A stretch of DNA of 64,000 nucleotides, taken from the NCBI RefSeq assembly GCF_004366735.1, contig NZ_SOQX01000008.1:62001-126000 (forward strand), in the 5' to 3' direction. Below the pieces are notes generated by a model. That model saw only the letters and a list, made by a program, of their open reading frames with translations, did no database searches and was not told the DNA's origin. Source of the stretch: Thiohalophilus thiocyanatoxydans (GTDB taxonomy: Bacteria; Pseudomonadota; Gammaproteobacteria; UBA6429; Thiohalophilaceae). Positions 42,135 through 51,154 of the stretch are shown piece after piece. Position numbers and translations under genes: made by a program. Positions within the stretch are counted from its first letter, which is position 1. The number at the start of each line of letters is the position of its first letter.

Positions 42135-43466
42135 ATGGCTCCCAAAGCACCCCCCACTGACACAGACTTTGTCCGCTGGTTTCGCGACTCCTCGCCCTAT
42201 ATCAATGCCTTTCGCGGTAAGGTGTTTGTCATCGCCTTCGGCGGCGAGATGCTGACCGATGCGCAGTTTGCGCCGCTGGTGCACGATCTGGCCCTGCTCA
42301 ACAGCCTCGGGGTCAAGCTGGTGCTGGTGCACGGCACCCGCCCCCAGATCGAAACCTGCCTGACAGGCCGCGATGCCGAGCTGGTCTATGTCAACGGCCT
42401 GCGGGTCACCGATAGCGGCGCGCTCGACTGCGTCAAGGAGGCGGCCGGCAGCGTGCGGGTCGATATCGAGGCGCTGCTCTCCATGGGCCTGGCCAACTCA
42501 CCCATGGCCGGCGCGCGGATCCGGCTGGTGTCGGGCAATTTTGTCACCGCCCAGCCGCTGGGTGTGCGTGAGGGCGTGGATTATGGCCATACCGGTGAAG
42601 TGCGCCGGATCGATCGGGACGCCATTGCCGGTCACCTGGATAACGGCGATCTGGTCCTGCTCTCGCCCATCGGCTATTCCCCGACCGGGGAAATCTTCAA
42701 CCTCAGCGCGGAGGATGTGGCCACCGCCGCTGCCAGTCAGCTGCAGGCCGATAAACTGATCCTGCTGATCGACGACAAGGGGATTACCGACAACCGCAAA
42801 CGGTTGCTACGGGAACTGACGCCCGACAAGGCCGAGGCACTGCTGCAGAGCAACAACAAGCTGAATACGGAACAGCAGCAGGCGCTGCGCAGCGCCGTCC
42901 ATGCCTGTCGCCACGACGTCAACCGCGCGCATATCATCAATCGGCACATCGACGGCGCGCTGCTGCTGGAGCTGTTCACCCGCGACGGCTGCGGCACCCT
43001 GCTCAGTAACGATCCGTACGAGGATCTGCGCCGCGCCAGTATCGATGATATCGGGGGGATTCTCGAACTGATCAAACCGCTGGAAGCCGACGACATCCTG
43101 GTGCGCCGCTCACGGGAACGGCTGGAGACCGAGATCGAACACTTCACCGTGGTCGAGCGCGACGGCACGATCATCGGCTGCGCCGCGCTCTACCCGTTCA
43201 TCGATGAACAGGTGGGCGAACTGGCCTGTCTGGCGGTGCATCCCGATTACCGCGATCAGGGCCGCGGTGACGCGCTGTTGCAATACCTGGAAAAGACCGG
43301 CCGCCAGCTCGGCATCCGGCAAATGCTGGTGCTCACCACCCGCACCGCCCACTGGTTCCGTGAACGGGGCTTCAAACCGGGGGAACTCAAGAGCCTGCCG
43401 GTCAAGCGCCAGCAACTCTACAACTACCAGCGCCAGTCCAAGGTATTCATCAAGGATCTCGACTGA
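42135..43466 (+). CDS. argA: N-acetylglutamate synthase
   Basis: A 443-residue ArgA, the same length as in E. coli, catalysing the first step of arginine synthesis. The N-terminal amino-acid-kinase-like domain (VFVIAFGGEMLTD, LVLVHGTRPQIE) binds arginine for feedback control, and the C-terminal GNAT domain carries LACLAVHPDYRDQGRGDALL and LTTRTAHWFRERGF. The stop overlaps the dam start by one base, so arginine synthesis is coupled to DNA methylation in one transcript, an unusual pairing. Confidence 0.96.
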   Translation: MAPKAPPTDTDFVRWFRDSSPYINAFRGKVFVIAFGGEMLTDAQFAPLVHDLALLNSLGVKLVLVHGTRPQIETCLTGRDAELVYVNGLRVTDSGALDCVKEAAGSVRVDIEALLSMGLANSPMAGARIRLVSGNFVTAQPLGVREGVDYGHTGEVRRIDRDAIAGHLDNGDLVLLSPIGYSPTGEIFNLSAEDVATAAASQLQADKLILLIDDKGITDNRKRLLRELTPDKAEALLQSNNKLNTEQQQALRSAVHACRHDVNRAHIINRHIDGALLLELFTRDGCGTLLSNDPYEDLRRASIDDIGGILELIKPLEADDILVRRSRERLETEIEHFTVVERDGTIIGCAALYPFIDEQVGELACLAVHPDYRDQGRGDALLQYLEKTGRQLGIRQMLVLTTRTAHWFRERGFKPGELKSLPVKRQQLYNYQRQSKVFIKDLD

Positions 43467-44335
43467 TGGCCGTCAGTTCCGCCGCCATGGCTCCCCTGAG
43501 AAAACCCCCGCGCCGGCCGGAACCGGCGCGGCAGCGGCCGTTTCTCAAGTGGGCCGGCAACAAGTACCGGATTCTGGAACATATCCTGCCCATGCTGCCC
43601 GAAGGCAAACGCCTGATTGAGCCGTTTGCCGGCTCGGCCGCGCTGTTTCTCAACAGCGATTACGATCACTATCTGCTCAGCGATCGCAATGCCGATCTGA
43701 TCAGCCTGTATAACCTGCTCAAGCAGGACGGGCCGGCGTTCATCGACTATTGCGCGCAATACTTCGTGACGCGCAATAACCAGGAAAAACGTTACTACCG
43801 GTTACGCGAACAGTTCAATGCGTGTGACGATCCGCATCAACGCGCCGCCCTGTTTATCTACCTGAATCGCCACGGCTACAACGGCTTGTGCCGCTACAAC
43901 GCCGGCGGCGGCTTCAATGTGCCTTTCGGCCGTTACAAGCGCCCCTACTTTCCGGAAAAGGAGATGCTTGCATTTCATTACAAGGCACAGCGGGCAACCT
44001 TCAGAGTCAGTGATTTCGAACAGGCCATGCAGCAGGCCCGGCGCGGCGACGTCATCTATTGCGATCCCCCCTACGTGCCGCTATCGACCTCCGCCAACTT
44101 CACCACCTACAGCGCCGGCGGTTTCAGTCTCGACGACCAGCAACACCTGGCCGATCTCGCCCAAAGCTGTGCCCGAAAAGACATTCCGGTATTGATCTCC
44201 AACCACAACACCGCCTATACCCGAAAAATCTACCGGCAGGCCGATAAAAACAAACGTTTCAAAGTCCAGCGCTATATCAGCTGTAACGGGAAAAAGCGCA
44301 ATAGCGCCAGCGAAATCCTCGCCTTATTCAAATAA
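43466..44335 (+). CDS. dam: DNA adenine methylase (GATC-type)
   Basis: A 289-residue D12-class adenine methyltransferase. Motif I is PFLKWAGNKYRILEHI, the AdoMet loop FAGSAALFLN, and catalytic motif IV VIYCDPPYVPLS. The target-recognition part NRHGYNGLCRYNAGGGFNVPFG closely follows E. coli Dam. No restriction partner is adjacent, consistent with a housekeeping Dam in mismatch repair and replication control. The start overlaps argA; an internal ATG (MAPLRK) seven codons later is an alternative. Confidence 0.93.
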   Translation: MAVSSAAMAPLRKPPRRPEPARQRPFLKWAGNKYRILEHILPMLPEGKRLIEPFAGSAALFLNSDYDHYLLSDRNADLISLYNLLKQDGPAFIDYCAQYFVTRNNQEKRYYRLREQFNACDDPHQRAALFIYLNRHGYNGLCRYNAGGGFNVPFGRYKRPYFPEKEMLAFHYKAQRATFRVSDFEQAMQQARRGDVIYCDPPYVPLSTSANFTTYSAGGFSLDDQQHLADLAQSCARKDIPVLISNHNTAYTRKIYRQADKNKRFKVQRYISCNGKKRNSASEILALFK

Positions 44336-44339
44336 ATCA

Positions 44340-45413
44340 TCAGGGCGATAGCGGAATTATGCGATCGCCTTGATAACGATACAGTTGCCAATCACTGTCC
44401 CCGTTGCGACAGGCACCGAAGCGAAACGGCACATTGCGTGCGTCACCGAGAATAAAGCGGTGATCCTCATACCAGGCACACAGCCCCTGCTCGCGCTGCT
44501 CAATACGATACAGCGCCGGGAACAGCATAAAATCACGAATATCCTTCAGCACCTCCTGCTGCCAGACGTCCCGCGCCAGCGCCTGTCCGATTCCCTCGCC
44601 GTAACGGGGTAAGGTCTGCCAGGCGAGGTTATCCTGCGGACGGTAAATCGCGTTGATGCGGGCGAACATGCCGGCCTGTTCATCCGGTTCGGGCACCACC
44701 TGTTTACGCTGCAGGTTGACATAGGTGACGTGATACTGCTGTGCCTGTTCGATGACGATTTTCCAGTTAAACGGTGACAACGGTTGCGGCAAGGCGTGCA
44801 CCTCGGCCTGCTCCAGGCCCTGGTGTCGGGCATACTCCTGGCCGAGATCGCGCGCCTCCCAGGCCTGTAAATGTTGAAGCGCAACATAGAGTGCCAGGGT
44901 GGCCAGTCCGGCCAGCGCCACCTGTTGCCCTTGCCGGCGCCATATCCAGGCGGCGATCAACGCCAGCCCAATGATGCCGGTGAACCAGAAGTCGATAATA
45001 AAGGTGGATGGCAGGGAAAATTTGGCATAACTGAATGGCGAGAGGATCATGGTCCCAAAAGAGGTGATCACATCACCGAAGATATGAATCCCCAGGCTCA
45101 TGACACAGACGGCATAGAAGGCCTTCCAGTGATAGCGGCCGCGCCATAACAGCATGAACAGCAGCGACAACAACCAGGCCCAGAGCGGCAGCATCAATAC
45201 AGAGTGAGTCACGCCGCGGTGATATTTCAGGTAGGCCAACGGCCCGTCGATTAACCGCAGCACGAAATCGCTGTCCGGGAAAATGCCGGCGAGAAACCCC
45301 GCCGTCAGGCGGGTGCGCAGGGAAAGGATCCGGCTGTCCGGGGCATCCCGGGATTCGGGTGCGGTGGCCCGGGCCAGCAGGACGCTGCTCAGGCCGTGTG
45401 TCAGAGTATCCAT
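44340..45413 (-). CDS. YdjM-like membrane-bound metal-dependent hydrolase
   Basis: A 357-residue protein. The start MDTLTHGLSSVLLA and the motifs AGIFPDSDFVL, YHRGVTHSVLMLPLWA and LGIHIFGDVITSFGT supply the His/Asp residues of the YdjM/DUF457 family; four or five membrane helices follow. The C-terminal half (about 200-357) is soluble and unique to a subset. In E. coli ydjM is SOS-regulated, but no LexA-type box was seen upstream here. It is convergent with dam (4 nt between stops) and divergent from the receiver gene. Confidence 0.85.
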   Translation of the reverse strand: MDTLTHGLSSVLLARATAPESRDAPDSRILSLRTRLTAGFLAGIFPDSDFVLRLIDGPLAYLKYHRGVTHSVLMLPLWAWLLSLLFMLLWRGRYHWKAFYAVCVMSLGIHIFGDVITSFGTMILSPFSYAKFSLPSTFIIDFWFTGIIGLALIAAWIWRRQGQQVALAGLATLALYVALQHLQAWEARDLGQEYARHQGLEQAEVHALPQPLSPFNWKIVIEQAQQYHVTYVNLQRKQVVPEPDEQAGMFARINAIYRPQDNLAWQTLPRYGEGIGQALARDVWQQEVLKDIRDFMLFPALYRIEQREQGLCAWYEDHRFILGDARNVPFRFGACRNGDSDWQLYRYQGDRIIPLSP

Positions 45414-45581
45414 CTTTTTACCACTTTATAATCAATCACTTGCATTCGGTTTTGTCGTAACCGTGCATGGGTCACATTCATGTGGTTTCGAATTCAAGTG
45501 CATTATGCCTACTGCCGATGTATACCCCGTGGTTAATCCGAAGTTAGCTACTGTGCGTTCAGGCAGCGGGATATTTGTAAA

Positions 45582-45986
45582 ATGAGTCGAGCACAAACCA
45601 ATCATCAGGGTACACTGCTTATCCTGGAAAAAGACGAGCATACCGCTTATCTTCTGGACTACCTGCTAAGCCGTGAAGGCTATAGCGTCATCAGCACCAC
45701 CGATTGTGAAATCGCCTCGCAGCTGCTGGCGAAGATCCCGCCGACCAGCATGATCTTTCTCGATGTCGCCTTTTGCAGTGACGGCCAATGCCGGTTCATG
45801 GATACACTACGGCACATCCCCGCCTGGCGTGATACGCCGGTACTGTTACTGGCCGAACACTATACCATGGAAGATGTCAGCAACGGTCTGCAAGCCGGCG
45901 CCAATGATTATATCGTCCAGCCTTTTCATCATGCCGAGCTGCTCAAGCAGATAAAACGGTATTCGTTAAAACTCCATCACGCCTGA
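45582..45986 (+). CDS. Stand-alone receiver-domain protein, degenerate
   Basis: A 134-residue single receiver domain. The phosphoacceptor D61 (MIFLDVAF) and the acidic residues in LILEKDEH are kept, but the conserved Ser/Thr is Ala91 and the conserved Lys is Gln113 (YIVQPFHH). Loss of that lysine usually abolishes phosphorylation-driven switching, so it may act as an unphosphorylated docking or pseudo-receiver protein. Its stop codon lies inside a 19-bp hairpin stem. It has no kinase neighbour; the next gene is the PilB/GspE-type ATPase, convergent. Confidence 0.85.
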   Translation: MSRAQTNHQGTLLILEKDEHTAYLLDYLLSREGYSVISTTDCEIASQLLAKIPPTSMIFLDVAFCSDGQCRFMDTLRHIPAWRDTPVLLLAEHYTMEDVSNGLQAGANDYIVQPFHHAELLKQIKRYSLKLHHA

Positions 45987-46020
45987 TACCGGGGCGTAAT
46001 TCGCCCCGGTATCAGGCGTG
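45978..46020 (+). terminator. Perfect 19-bp hairpin overlapping the receiver stop codon
   Basis: CACGCCTGATACCGGGGCG (45978-45996), loop TAATT, and the exact complement to 46020. The TGA stop (45984-45986) is in the 5' arm. There is no T tract; a heptad repeat arm follows directly. It may be a terminator, a translation-coupled structure or an mRNA end stabiliser. Confidence 0.6.
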
Positions 46021-46142
46021 AGTTACGAGGGACGAGTAACGAGGGCCGAGGAAATGCGTTTGCCGGTTTAAGACTGGCCAACGGAGAGACACCCTGTCGA
46101 TTCACATATTCACAAGAATTGATGTACCTCGTCACTGGGCCC
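46020..46142. repeat. Heptad-armed element between receiver and secretion ATPase genes
   Basis: Forward arm 46020-46052 (AGTTACGAGGGACGAGTAAC and onward) and shorter inverted arm 46124-46142 (TACCTCGTCACTGGGCC). It fills most of the space between the two convergent genes. Confidence 0.75.
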
Positions 46143-46151
46143 TTTGTTCTG

Positions 46152-47939
46152 TCAGATTTCACTGTCCGGCGGCACGACGTTGAGCACCTCCTCCATGGTC
46201 GTCAGCCCCTGGGCGATTTTGTGTGCGCCGGAGATGCGCAGCTGGACCATCCCCTCGTTCACAGCGATGCGCCGGATTTCGGCGGCGTCGCTGTCGGGGC
46301 CGAGCTGACTGCGGATTGCCGGTGTCATGCGCAACATTTCATAAAGTCCGATCCGGCCCATATAGCCGGTATTACGGCATTCATCACAACCCACCGGAGC
46401 GTAAAACGTCGGTTCACCGCTCAGCTTCCACGGCCGGGTGAGGGCCTGCCACAGATCCGGATCGACCTCGGCGGGTTGTTTACAATGGGGGCAGAGCGTG
46501 CGCACCAACCGTTGCGCCAGTACCCCCAGCAAGGTGGCATTGATCAGATAGGCCGGCACCCCGATCTCGCGCAGTCGGGTCACCGCCGAGGAGGCGTCAT
46601 TGGTGTGCAGGGTGGAGAGTACCAGATGGCCGGTTAACGCCGCCTGGATCGCCATCTCGGCGGTTTCCTTGTCACGAATCTCGCCGACCATGATGATGTC
46701 CGGATCCTGACGCAACAGCGTGCGTACCCCGCTGGCAAAATCGAGCCCGATGTTATGCTGCACCTGCATCTGGTTGAAGGCCGGCTCGACCATTTCGATG
46801 GGATCTTCCACCGTGCAGACATTGACCTCGGGCTGGGCCAGTTGCTTGAGCGTGGAGTAAAGCGTGGTGGTTTTCCCCGAACCGGTCGGCCCGGTGACCA
46901 GGATGATCCCGTTGGGCTGGTTGACCATCTGGTTCCAGCCGGTGATGTCTTTGGCGGAAAAACCCAGCGCGGTAAAATCCTTGACCAGCACGTCGGGGTT
47001 GAAGATACGCAACACCAGTTTTTCGCCAAAGGCGGTCGGCATGGTCGACAACCGCAATTCGATCTCGCCGCCTTCGGGTAACAGGGTTTTGATACGTCCG
47101 TCCTGTGGGCGGCGTTTTTCCACTACATCCATGCGTCCCAGCACCTTGATGCGGCTGGAGAGCGCGGTCATCACCGGGGTCGGCATGTCATAGACCTGAT
47201 GCATCACCCCATCGATGCGAAAGCGGATATAGCCCTTCTCACGCCGGGGCTCCATGTGGATGTCACTGGCGCGTTGATCGAAGGCGTATTGCAGCAACCA
47301 GTCGACGATCTGCACCACGTCCTTGTCATTGGCATCCAGACTCCCGGTCTTGCCCAGCTCCACCAGTTGTTCGAGATTGGTGATGCCGGGAATCTGCCCG
47401 TCGTCCTTGTCGGAGGTGGCGCGCCGGATCGAATGACTGACCGAGTAGAATTCATTGAGATAGCGGGCGATATCCAGCGGATTGGCAATCACCCGTTCGA
47501 TCTGCAGCCCGGTGATGTGCGCCAGCTCCTTCTCCCAGCTGCGGATATCCGGCTCGGCGGTGGCGATCACCACTTTGTGTTGATCCACCTTGACCGGCAG
47601 GATGCGATGCTTGCCGGCGTAGGCCGAAGAGGTGACGGCGGTCACCGCGGTCACATCCACCTTGAGCGGATCGATGCGAAAATAGGGCAGACCGGCGCGT
47701 TCGGCCAGCCATTGGGTCAATGCTTCGAGGGTCAGCTTCTTGCCCGGCCGGGCCAGATCATCCCATTCCTGCTGTGAGATGATCACCAGCGGATGAATTT
47801 CCAGGCGGCCGGTTCGGGCGGGGATCAGAAACTCGTCCGAGTTCTTTTTATCCAGCCGGCCGTCTTCCACCAGCGCATGGATCAGTTCGTGCAGATTCAG
47901 ATGACGATCACCGCCGAGAATTCGGGGTTGTTGTTGCAT
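46152..47939 (-). CDS. GspE/PilB family secretion or pilus ATPase
   Basis: A 595-residue ATPase with an N-terminal T2SS-E domain (about 60-190, LTQWLAERAGLPYFRIDP), Walker A GPTGSGKTT at about 350, the Asp and His boxes (EDPIEM; TGHLVLSTLHTNDA) and Walker B PDIIMVGEIRDKETAE. A tetracysteine zinc motif is present (CPHCKQ and CDECRNTG). No pilin, secretin or inner-membrane platform gene accompanies it, so whether it drives type II secretion or a type IV pilus cannot be told. It is transcribed alone or ahead of nothing recognisable. Confidence 0.9.
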   Translation of the reverse strand: MQQQPRILGGDRHLNLHELIHALVEDGRLDKKNSDEFLIPARTGRLEIHPLVIISQQEWDDLARPGKKLTLEALTQWLAERAGLPYFRIDPLKVDVTAVTAVTSSAYAGKHRILPVKVDQHKVVIATAEPDIRSWEKELAHITGLQIERVIANPLDIARYLNEFYSVSHSIRRATSDKDDGQIPGITNLEQLVELGKTGSLDANDKDVVQIVDWLLQYAFDQRASDIHMEPRREKGYIRFRIDGVMHQVYDMPTPVMTALSSRIKVLGRMDVVEKRRPQDGRIKTLLPEGGEIELRLSTMPTAFGEKLVLRIFNPDVLVKDFTALGFSAKDITGWNQMVNQPNGIILVTGPTGSGKTTTLYSTLKQLAQPEVNVCTVEDPIEMVEPAFNQMQVQHNIGLDFASGVRTLLRQDPDIIMVGEIRDKETAEMAIQAALTGHLVLSTLHTNDASSAVTRLREIGVPAYLINATLLGVLAQRLVRTLCPHCKQPAEVDPDLWQALTRPWKLSGEPTFYAPVGCDECRNTGYMGRIGLYEMLRMTPAIRSQLGPDSDAAEIRRIAVNEGMVQLRISGAHKIAQGLTTMEEVLNVVPPDSEI

Positions 47940-47967
47940 CTTATTTATCGCCTGTTAAGTGTTAATT

Positions 47968-48057
47968 AACTCTCGCAGAGGCGCAGAGAAAAATACGGTA
48001 TTTTATCCTTGGCGAGCCTGGTAGCCACAAAACGGGCATAAATGCCTCTGCAAGAGA
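47968..48057. repeat. Octamer-armed inverted-repeat element (copy 3, degenerate)
   Basis: CTCGCAGAGGCGCAGAGAAA and, inverted, GCCTCTGCAAGAG enclose about 60 bp. The inner words ACGGGCATAAATGCCTC recur nearly unchanged in copy 4 (63750 region). It lies between the secretion ATPase start and the ptsP stop. Confidence 0.55.
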
Positions 48058-48063
48058 TAAATA

Positions 48064-50334
48064 TTATTTCCCCGCACGGATCAGCCCGCCCATGCCGGCC
48101 TCTTCCAGCTGGGTATTGAGGTAGCGGCGAATTTCACGCACGTCTTCCATCACCAGCACCTCACTGAGAATCGCCAATGCCCGTTCCCGGCTAAGATTGC
48201 GAATCACCCATTTGACCCGCAACAGGCTGGAGACGCTCATACTGAGACTGTGGATGCCCATCCCCAGCAACAGGATCGCTGCCGCCGGATCACCGGCCAT
48301 TTCACCACAAACACTGACCGGTTTGTCGTGAACCCGCGCACTGTCCACCACCTGCAAAATGGCGCGGATCACCGCCGGATGGAGCGAATCGTACAGCTCG
48401 GCGACGCGGGAGTTGTTGCGATCCACCGCCAGCAGGTACTGGGTCAGGTCGTTGGTGCCAATCGAGAGGAAATCGACCCGCTTGGCCAGGTTGCCCGCCT
48501 GGTACACCGCCGAGGGGACCTCGATCATCACGCCGATCTTGGGCATGCGAATGTCCTGCCCCTCTTCCAGCAACTCTTCGTAGGCCTGGTGAATCAGACT
48601 CAGGCTGTCGATCAGTTCGCTGACATCGCTGATCATCGGCAACAGGATATTCAGATTGTCCAGTCCGGCGCTGGCCAACAGCATGGCGCGGATCTGCACC
48701 AGAAAGATTTCCGGATGATCCAGGGTGATCCGGATACCGCGCCAGCCCAGAAACGGGTTCTCTTCCTCGATGGGGAAATAGGGCAACGCCTTGTCGCCCC
48801 CCACATCCAGGGTACGCAACACCACCGGCCGCGGCGCAAAGGCTTCCAGCACCTGCCGGTAGTTGGCGCGCTGCTCATCCTCGCCGGGAAAGCGCTGGCG
48901 GATCATGAAGGGAAACTCGGTGCGGTACAGCCCGATCCCCTCGGCGCCACTTTCCCGGGTGGGGGTCAAATCCGAGATCAACCCGGTGTTGGCATACAGG
49001 GGAATATGCTCGCCGTCCAGGGTCTCCGACGGCAGCTCGCGCAGGGCCTTGAGCTCCTCGGTAAGCTCCACCTCCTGATCGATCAGCCGCCGGTATTCCT
49101 CGAGAATGGGCTGGGCCGGTGTGACATAGACCCGGCCACTGTAGCCGTCGGCGATCACCTCGGCGCCGTCCATGCGCGACACCGGCAGATCGGTGGCGCC
49201 CATGACCGCCGGCACGCCCAGGGCGCGGGCGAGGATGGCCACGTGAGACGTGCGCGAGCCGCGTACCGAGATCACCCCGGCCAGTTTCTCCGGCGGGACC
49301 TCCGCCAGCATGGCGGCGCTGATCTCCTCGCCCACCAGGACGGTTTGCTCGGGATACTCCAGCGGGCGCTGAGAATCCTGTTGCAGGTGCGACAGAATGC
49401 GTTGACCCAGATCGCGCACATCGTCGACCCGCTCGCGCATGTAGCTGTCTTCCATCTCGCGGAAGATGCGTTCGTGATCGTGTATGGTCTGACGCAGCGC
49501 CCCCTGCGCCCAGTTGCCGGCCTCGATGCGCTCCCGGGTCTGGCCCGCCAGACTGTCGCTGTCGAGCATCAGCATATAGACATCGAACAGGGCATGATCC
49601 TCGGGCGGCAACCGGTCGACAAACTGCTTCGACAGGGATTTGATATCTTTTTTCACCGCACTCAACGCCGCGTTGAACGCCATGATCTCCGCATCGGGAT
49701 TACTGGTCCGCCGATCCGGCACCGCGTTGATATCGGCCAGGGTGTAGACCACCTTGGCGGTGCCAATGGCCACCCCGGGCGCGCCCGGCTGACCGCTGAT
49801 CGGCCGGCTGTCATGCGACGGGGTGGAGATCTGACCGACAATGTCCACCTCGCCACTGGCCTCGGCATGGGCGATGGCGCCGGCCAGTTGCGCGGCGATG
49901 GTGATCAAAAAGGTAACACTGTCTTCGTCGAACTTCTCGGAGCCGTGCTGCTGGACCACCAGCACCCCGACCACCTTGCGATGATGAATGATCGGCACGC
50001 CAAGAAAGGCGTGATAAGGCTCCTCGCCGGATTCCGGGAAATAGCAGAAACGGTGATGTTCGGGGGCATTATCCAGGTTGACCGGTTCGGCGCGCTTGGC
50101 CACCAGCCCGACCAGGCCGCGTTCCTGACCGAGGCGCACCTTGCCGACACTGCTCTGGTTGAGGCCGTCGGTCGCTTTCAGAACATAGTATTCAGTGTCC
50201 TGATCGGTCAGATAGACCGAACAGACATCCACCTGCATGGCCTGTTTGACCCGGCGCACGATGATCCCCAGCGCCTGCTCGAGATTACGCGCCAGGTTCA
50301 CCTCTTCGATTAATCGACGTAAGGTATCAAGCAT
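48064..50334 (-). CDS. ptsP: Phosphoenolpyruvate-protein phosphotransferase of the nitrogen PTS
   Basis: A 756-residue EI-Ntr. An N-terminal GAF domain (about 1-155, VCSVYLTDQDTEYYVLKATD; AFLGVPIIHHRKVVGVLVVQ) precedes the EI phosphotransfer domain with active-site His364 in RGSRTSHVAILARAL, and the PEP-binding barrel (RTEFPFMIR, VCGEMAGDP). It passes phosphate from PEP to NPr and EIIA-Ntr, which regulate potassium and nitrogen balance. It follows rppH on the same strand, the same order as in E. coli, with a 71-nt gap. Confidence 0.95.
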   Translation of the reverse strand: MLDTLRRLIEEVNLARNLEQALGIIVRRVKQAMQVDVCSVYLTDQDTEYYVLKATDGLNQSSVGKVRLGQERGLVGLVAKRAEPVNLDNAPEHHRFCYFPESGEEPYHAFLGVPIIHHRKVVGVLVVQQHGSEKFDEDSVTFLITIAAQLAGAIAHAEASGEVDIVGQISTPSHDSRPISGQPGAPGVAIGTAKVVYTLADINAVPDRRTSNPDAEIMAFNAALSAVKKDIKSLSKQFVDRLPPEDHALFDVYMLMLDSDSLAGQTRERIEAGNWAQGALRQTIHDHERIFREMEDSYMRERVDDVRDLGQRILSHLQQDSQRPLEYPEQTVLVGEEISAAMLAEVPPEKLAGVISVRGSRTSHVAILARALGVPAVMGATDLPVSRMDGAEVIADGYSGRVYVTPAQPILEEYRRLIDQEVELTEELKALRELPSETLDGEHIPLYANTGLISDLTPTRESGAEGIGLYRTEFPFMIRQRFPGEDEQRANYRQVLEAFAPRPVVLRTLDVGGDKALPYFPIEEENPFLGWRGIRITLDHPEIFLVQIRAMLLASAGLDNLNILLPMISDVSELIDSLSLIHQAYEELLEEGQDIRMPKIGVMIEVPSAVYQAGNLAKRVDFLSIGTNDLTQYLLAVDRNNSRVAELYDSLHPAVIRAILQVVDSARVHDKPVSVCGEMAGDPAAAILLLGMGIHSLSMSVSSLLRVKWVIRNLSRERALAILSEVLVMEDVREIRRYLNTQLEEAGMGGLIRAGK

Positions 50335-50405
50335 AAGGTTCCATACAGTGAATCAGGTCTGTACCTGTCTCAGGAAGGGTACCACATGACGACCGATTTC
50401 CGGTG

Positions 50406-50912
50406 TCAGGCGAGTCGCCCGGCGGCAAGTTTGCCGGTTACTTTTTTCAATAACGGCTCCAGTTCCTCCAGCGCGCAGCGGTAAACCTGACGCTTGAACC
50501 GCACCACCTTGCGCACCGGCTCATTCGGGGCGATCCAGCGCCAGCGGTCGAACTCGGGGGTGCCGCTGGCCATCAGATTGACCTTGCTTTCATCGCCCAG
50601 CAGGCGCAACAAAAACCAGCGCTGTTTCTGGCCGATACAGACCGGCTCCCGGTGGTAACGAACCAGGTGGGACGGCAGCCGATAGCGCAACCACTCGCGG
50701 GTCGCCCCGATGAGTTCCACATCCTCGTAATCGAGTCCGATCTCCTCGCCCAGCTCCCGATACAGCGCCTGTTCGGGGCTTTCGCGGGAACGGATGCCGC
50801 CCTGAGGGAACTGCCAGGCCTGCTGGCCAATACGCCGGGCCCAGAACAGTTGCCCGTCGGGATTACACAAAATGATACCCACGTTGGCTCTGTATCCTTC
50901 TGAATCAATCAC
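50406..50912 (-). CDS. rppH: RNA pyrophosphohydrolase
   Basis: A 168-residue Nudix hydrolase that removes pyrophosphate from mRNA 5' ends and starts decay. The Nudix box is [20 protein letters not shown]. The N-terminus [17 protein letters not shown] and FKRQVYR near the end match E. coli RppH. The start codon is GTG 50912, with GAGGGAG at normal distance. It probably forms an operon with ptsP. Confidence 0.96.
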   Translation of the reverse strand: MIDSEGYRANVGIILCNPDGQLFWARRIGQQAWQFPQGGIRSRESPEQALYRELGEEIGLDYEDVELIGATREWLRYRLPSHLVRYHREPVCIGQKQRWFLLRLLGDESKVNLMASGTPEFDRWRWIAPNEPVRKVVRFKRQVYRCALEELEPLLKKVTGKLAAGRLA

Positions 50913-51154
50913 TTGCAGCTCCCTCTTGCGGCACTACTCAAGATTCTTTCACAGCCCCCGGGTAACCGCAAACCCCGGCCGTACCGGGCCTGAAATGCTC
51001 TATTTTTCAAGGTATTGAGTAATTCAGTGACGGCTCATAGAGGCCCGGGGCAGCCAGCTTCCCGAACAGAGGCACGCGGTTGCTCGTCGCGCCGGGGGCG
51101 GTTTGGGTTATCATGCCCCCTTTTGTGCAACCCCGAATCATGGAGGCAACCCGC

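Noticed and set aside
45414-45581. LexA box upstream of the YdjM-like gene
   Set aside because: E. coli ydjM is SOS-controlled, but no CTG-N10-CAG site was seen here.
48250-50313. Plus-strand open frame of 687 codons opposite ptsP
   Set aside because: It is the antisense shadow of ptsP; composition is dominated by His, Gln, Arg and Gly with no recognisable motif.
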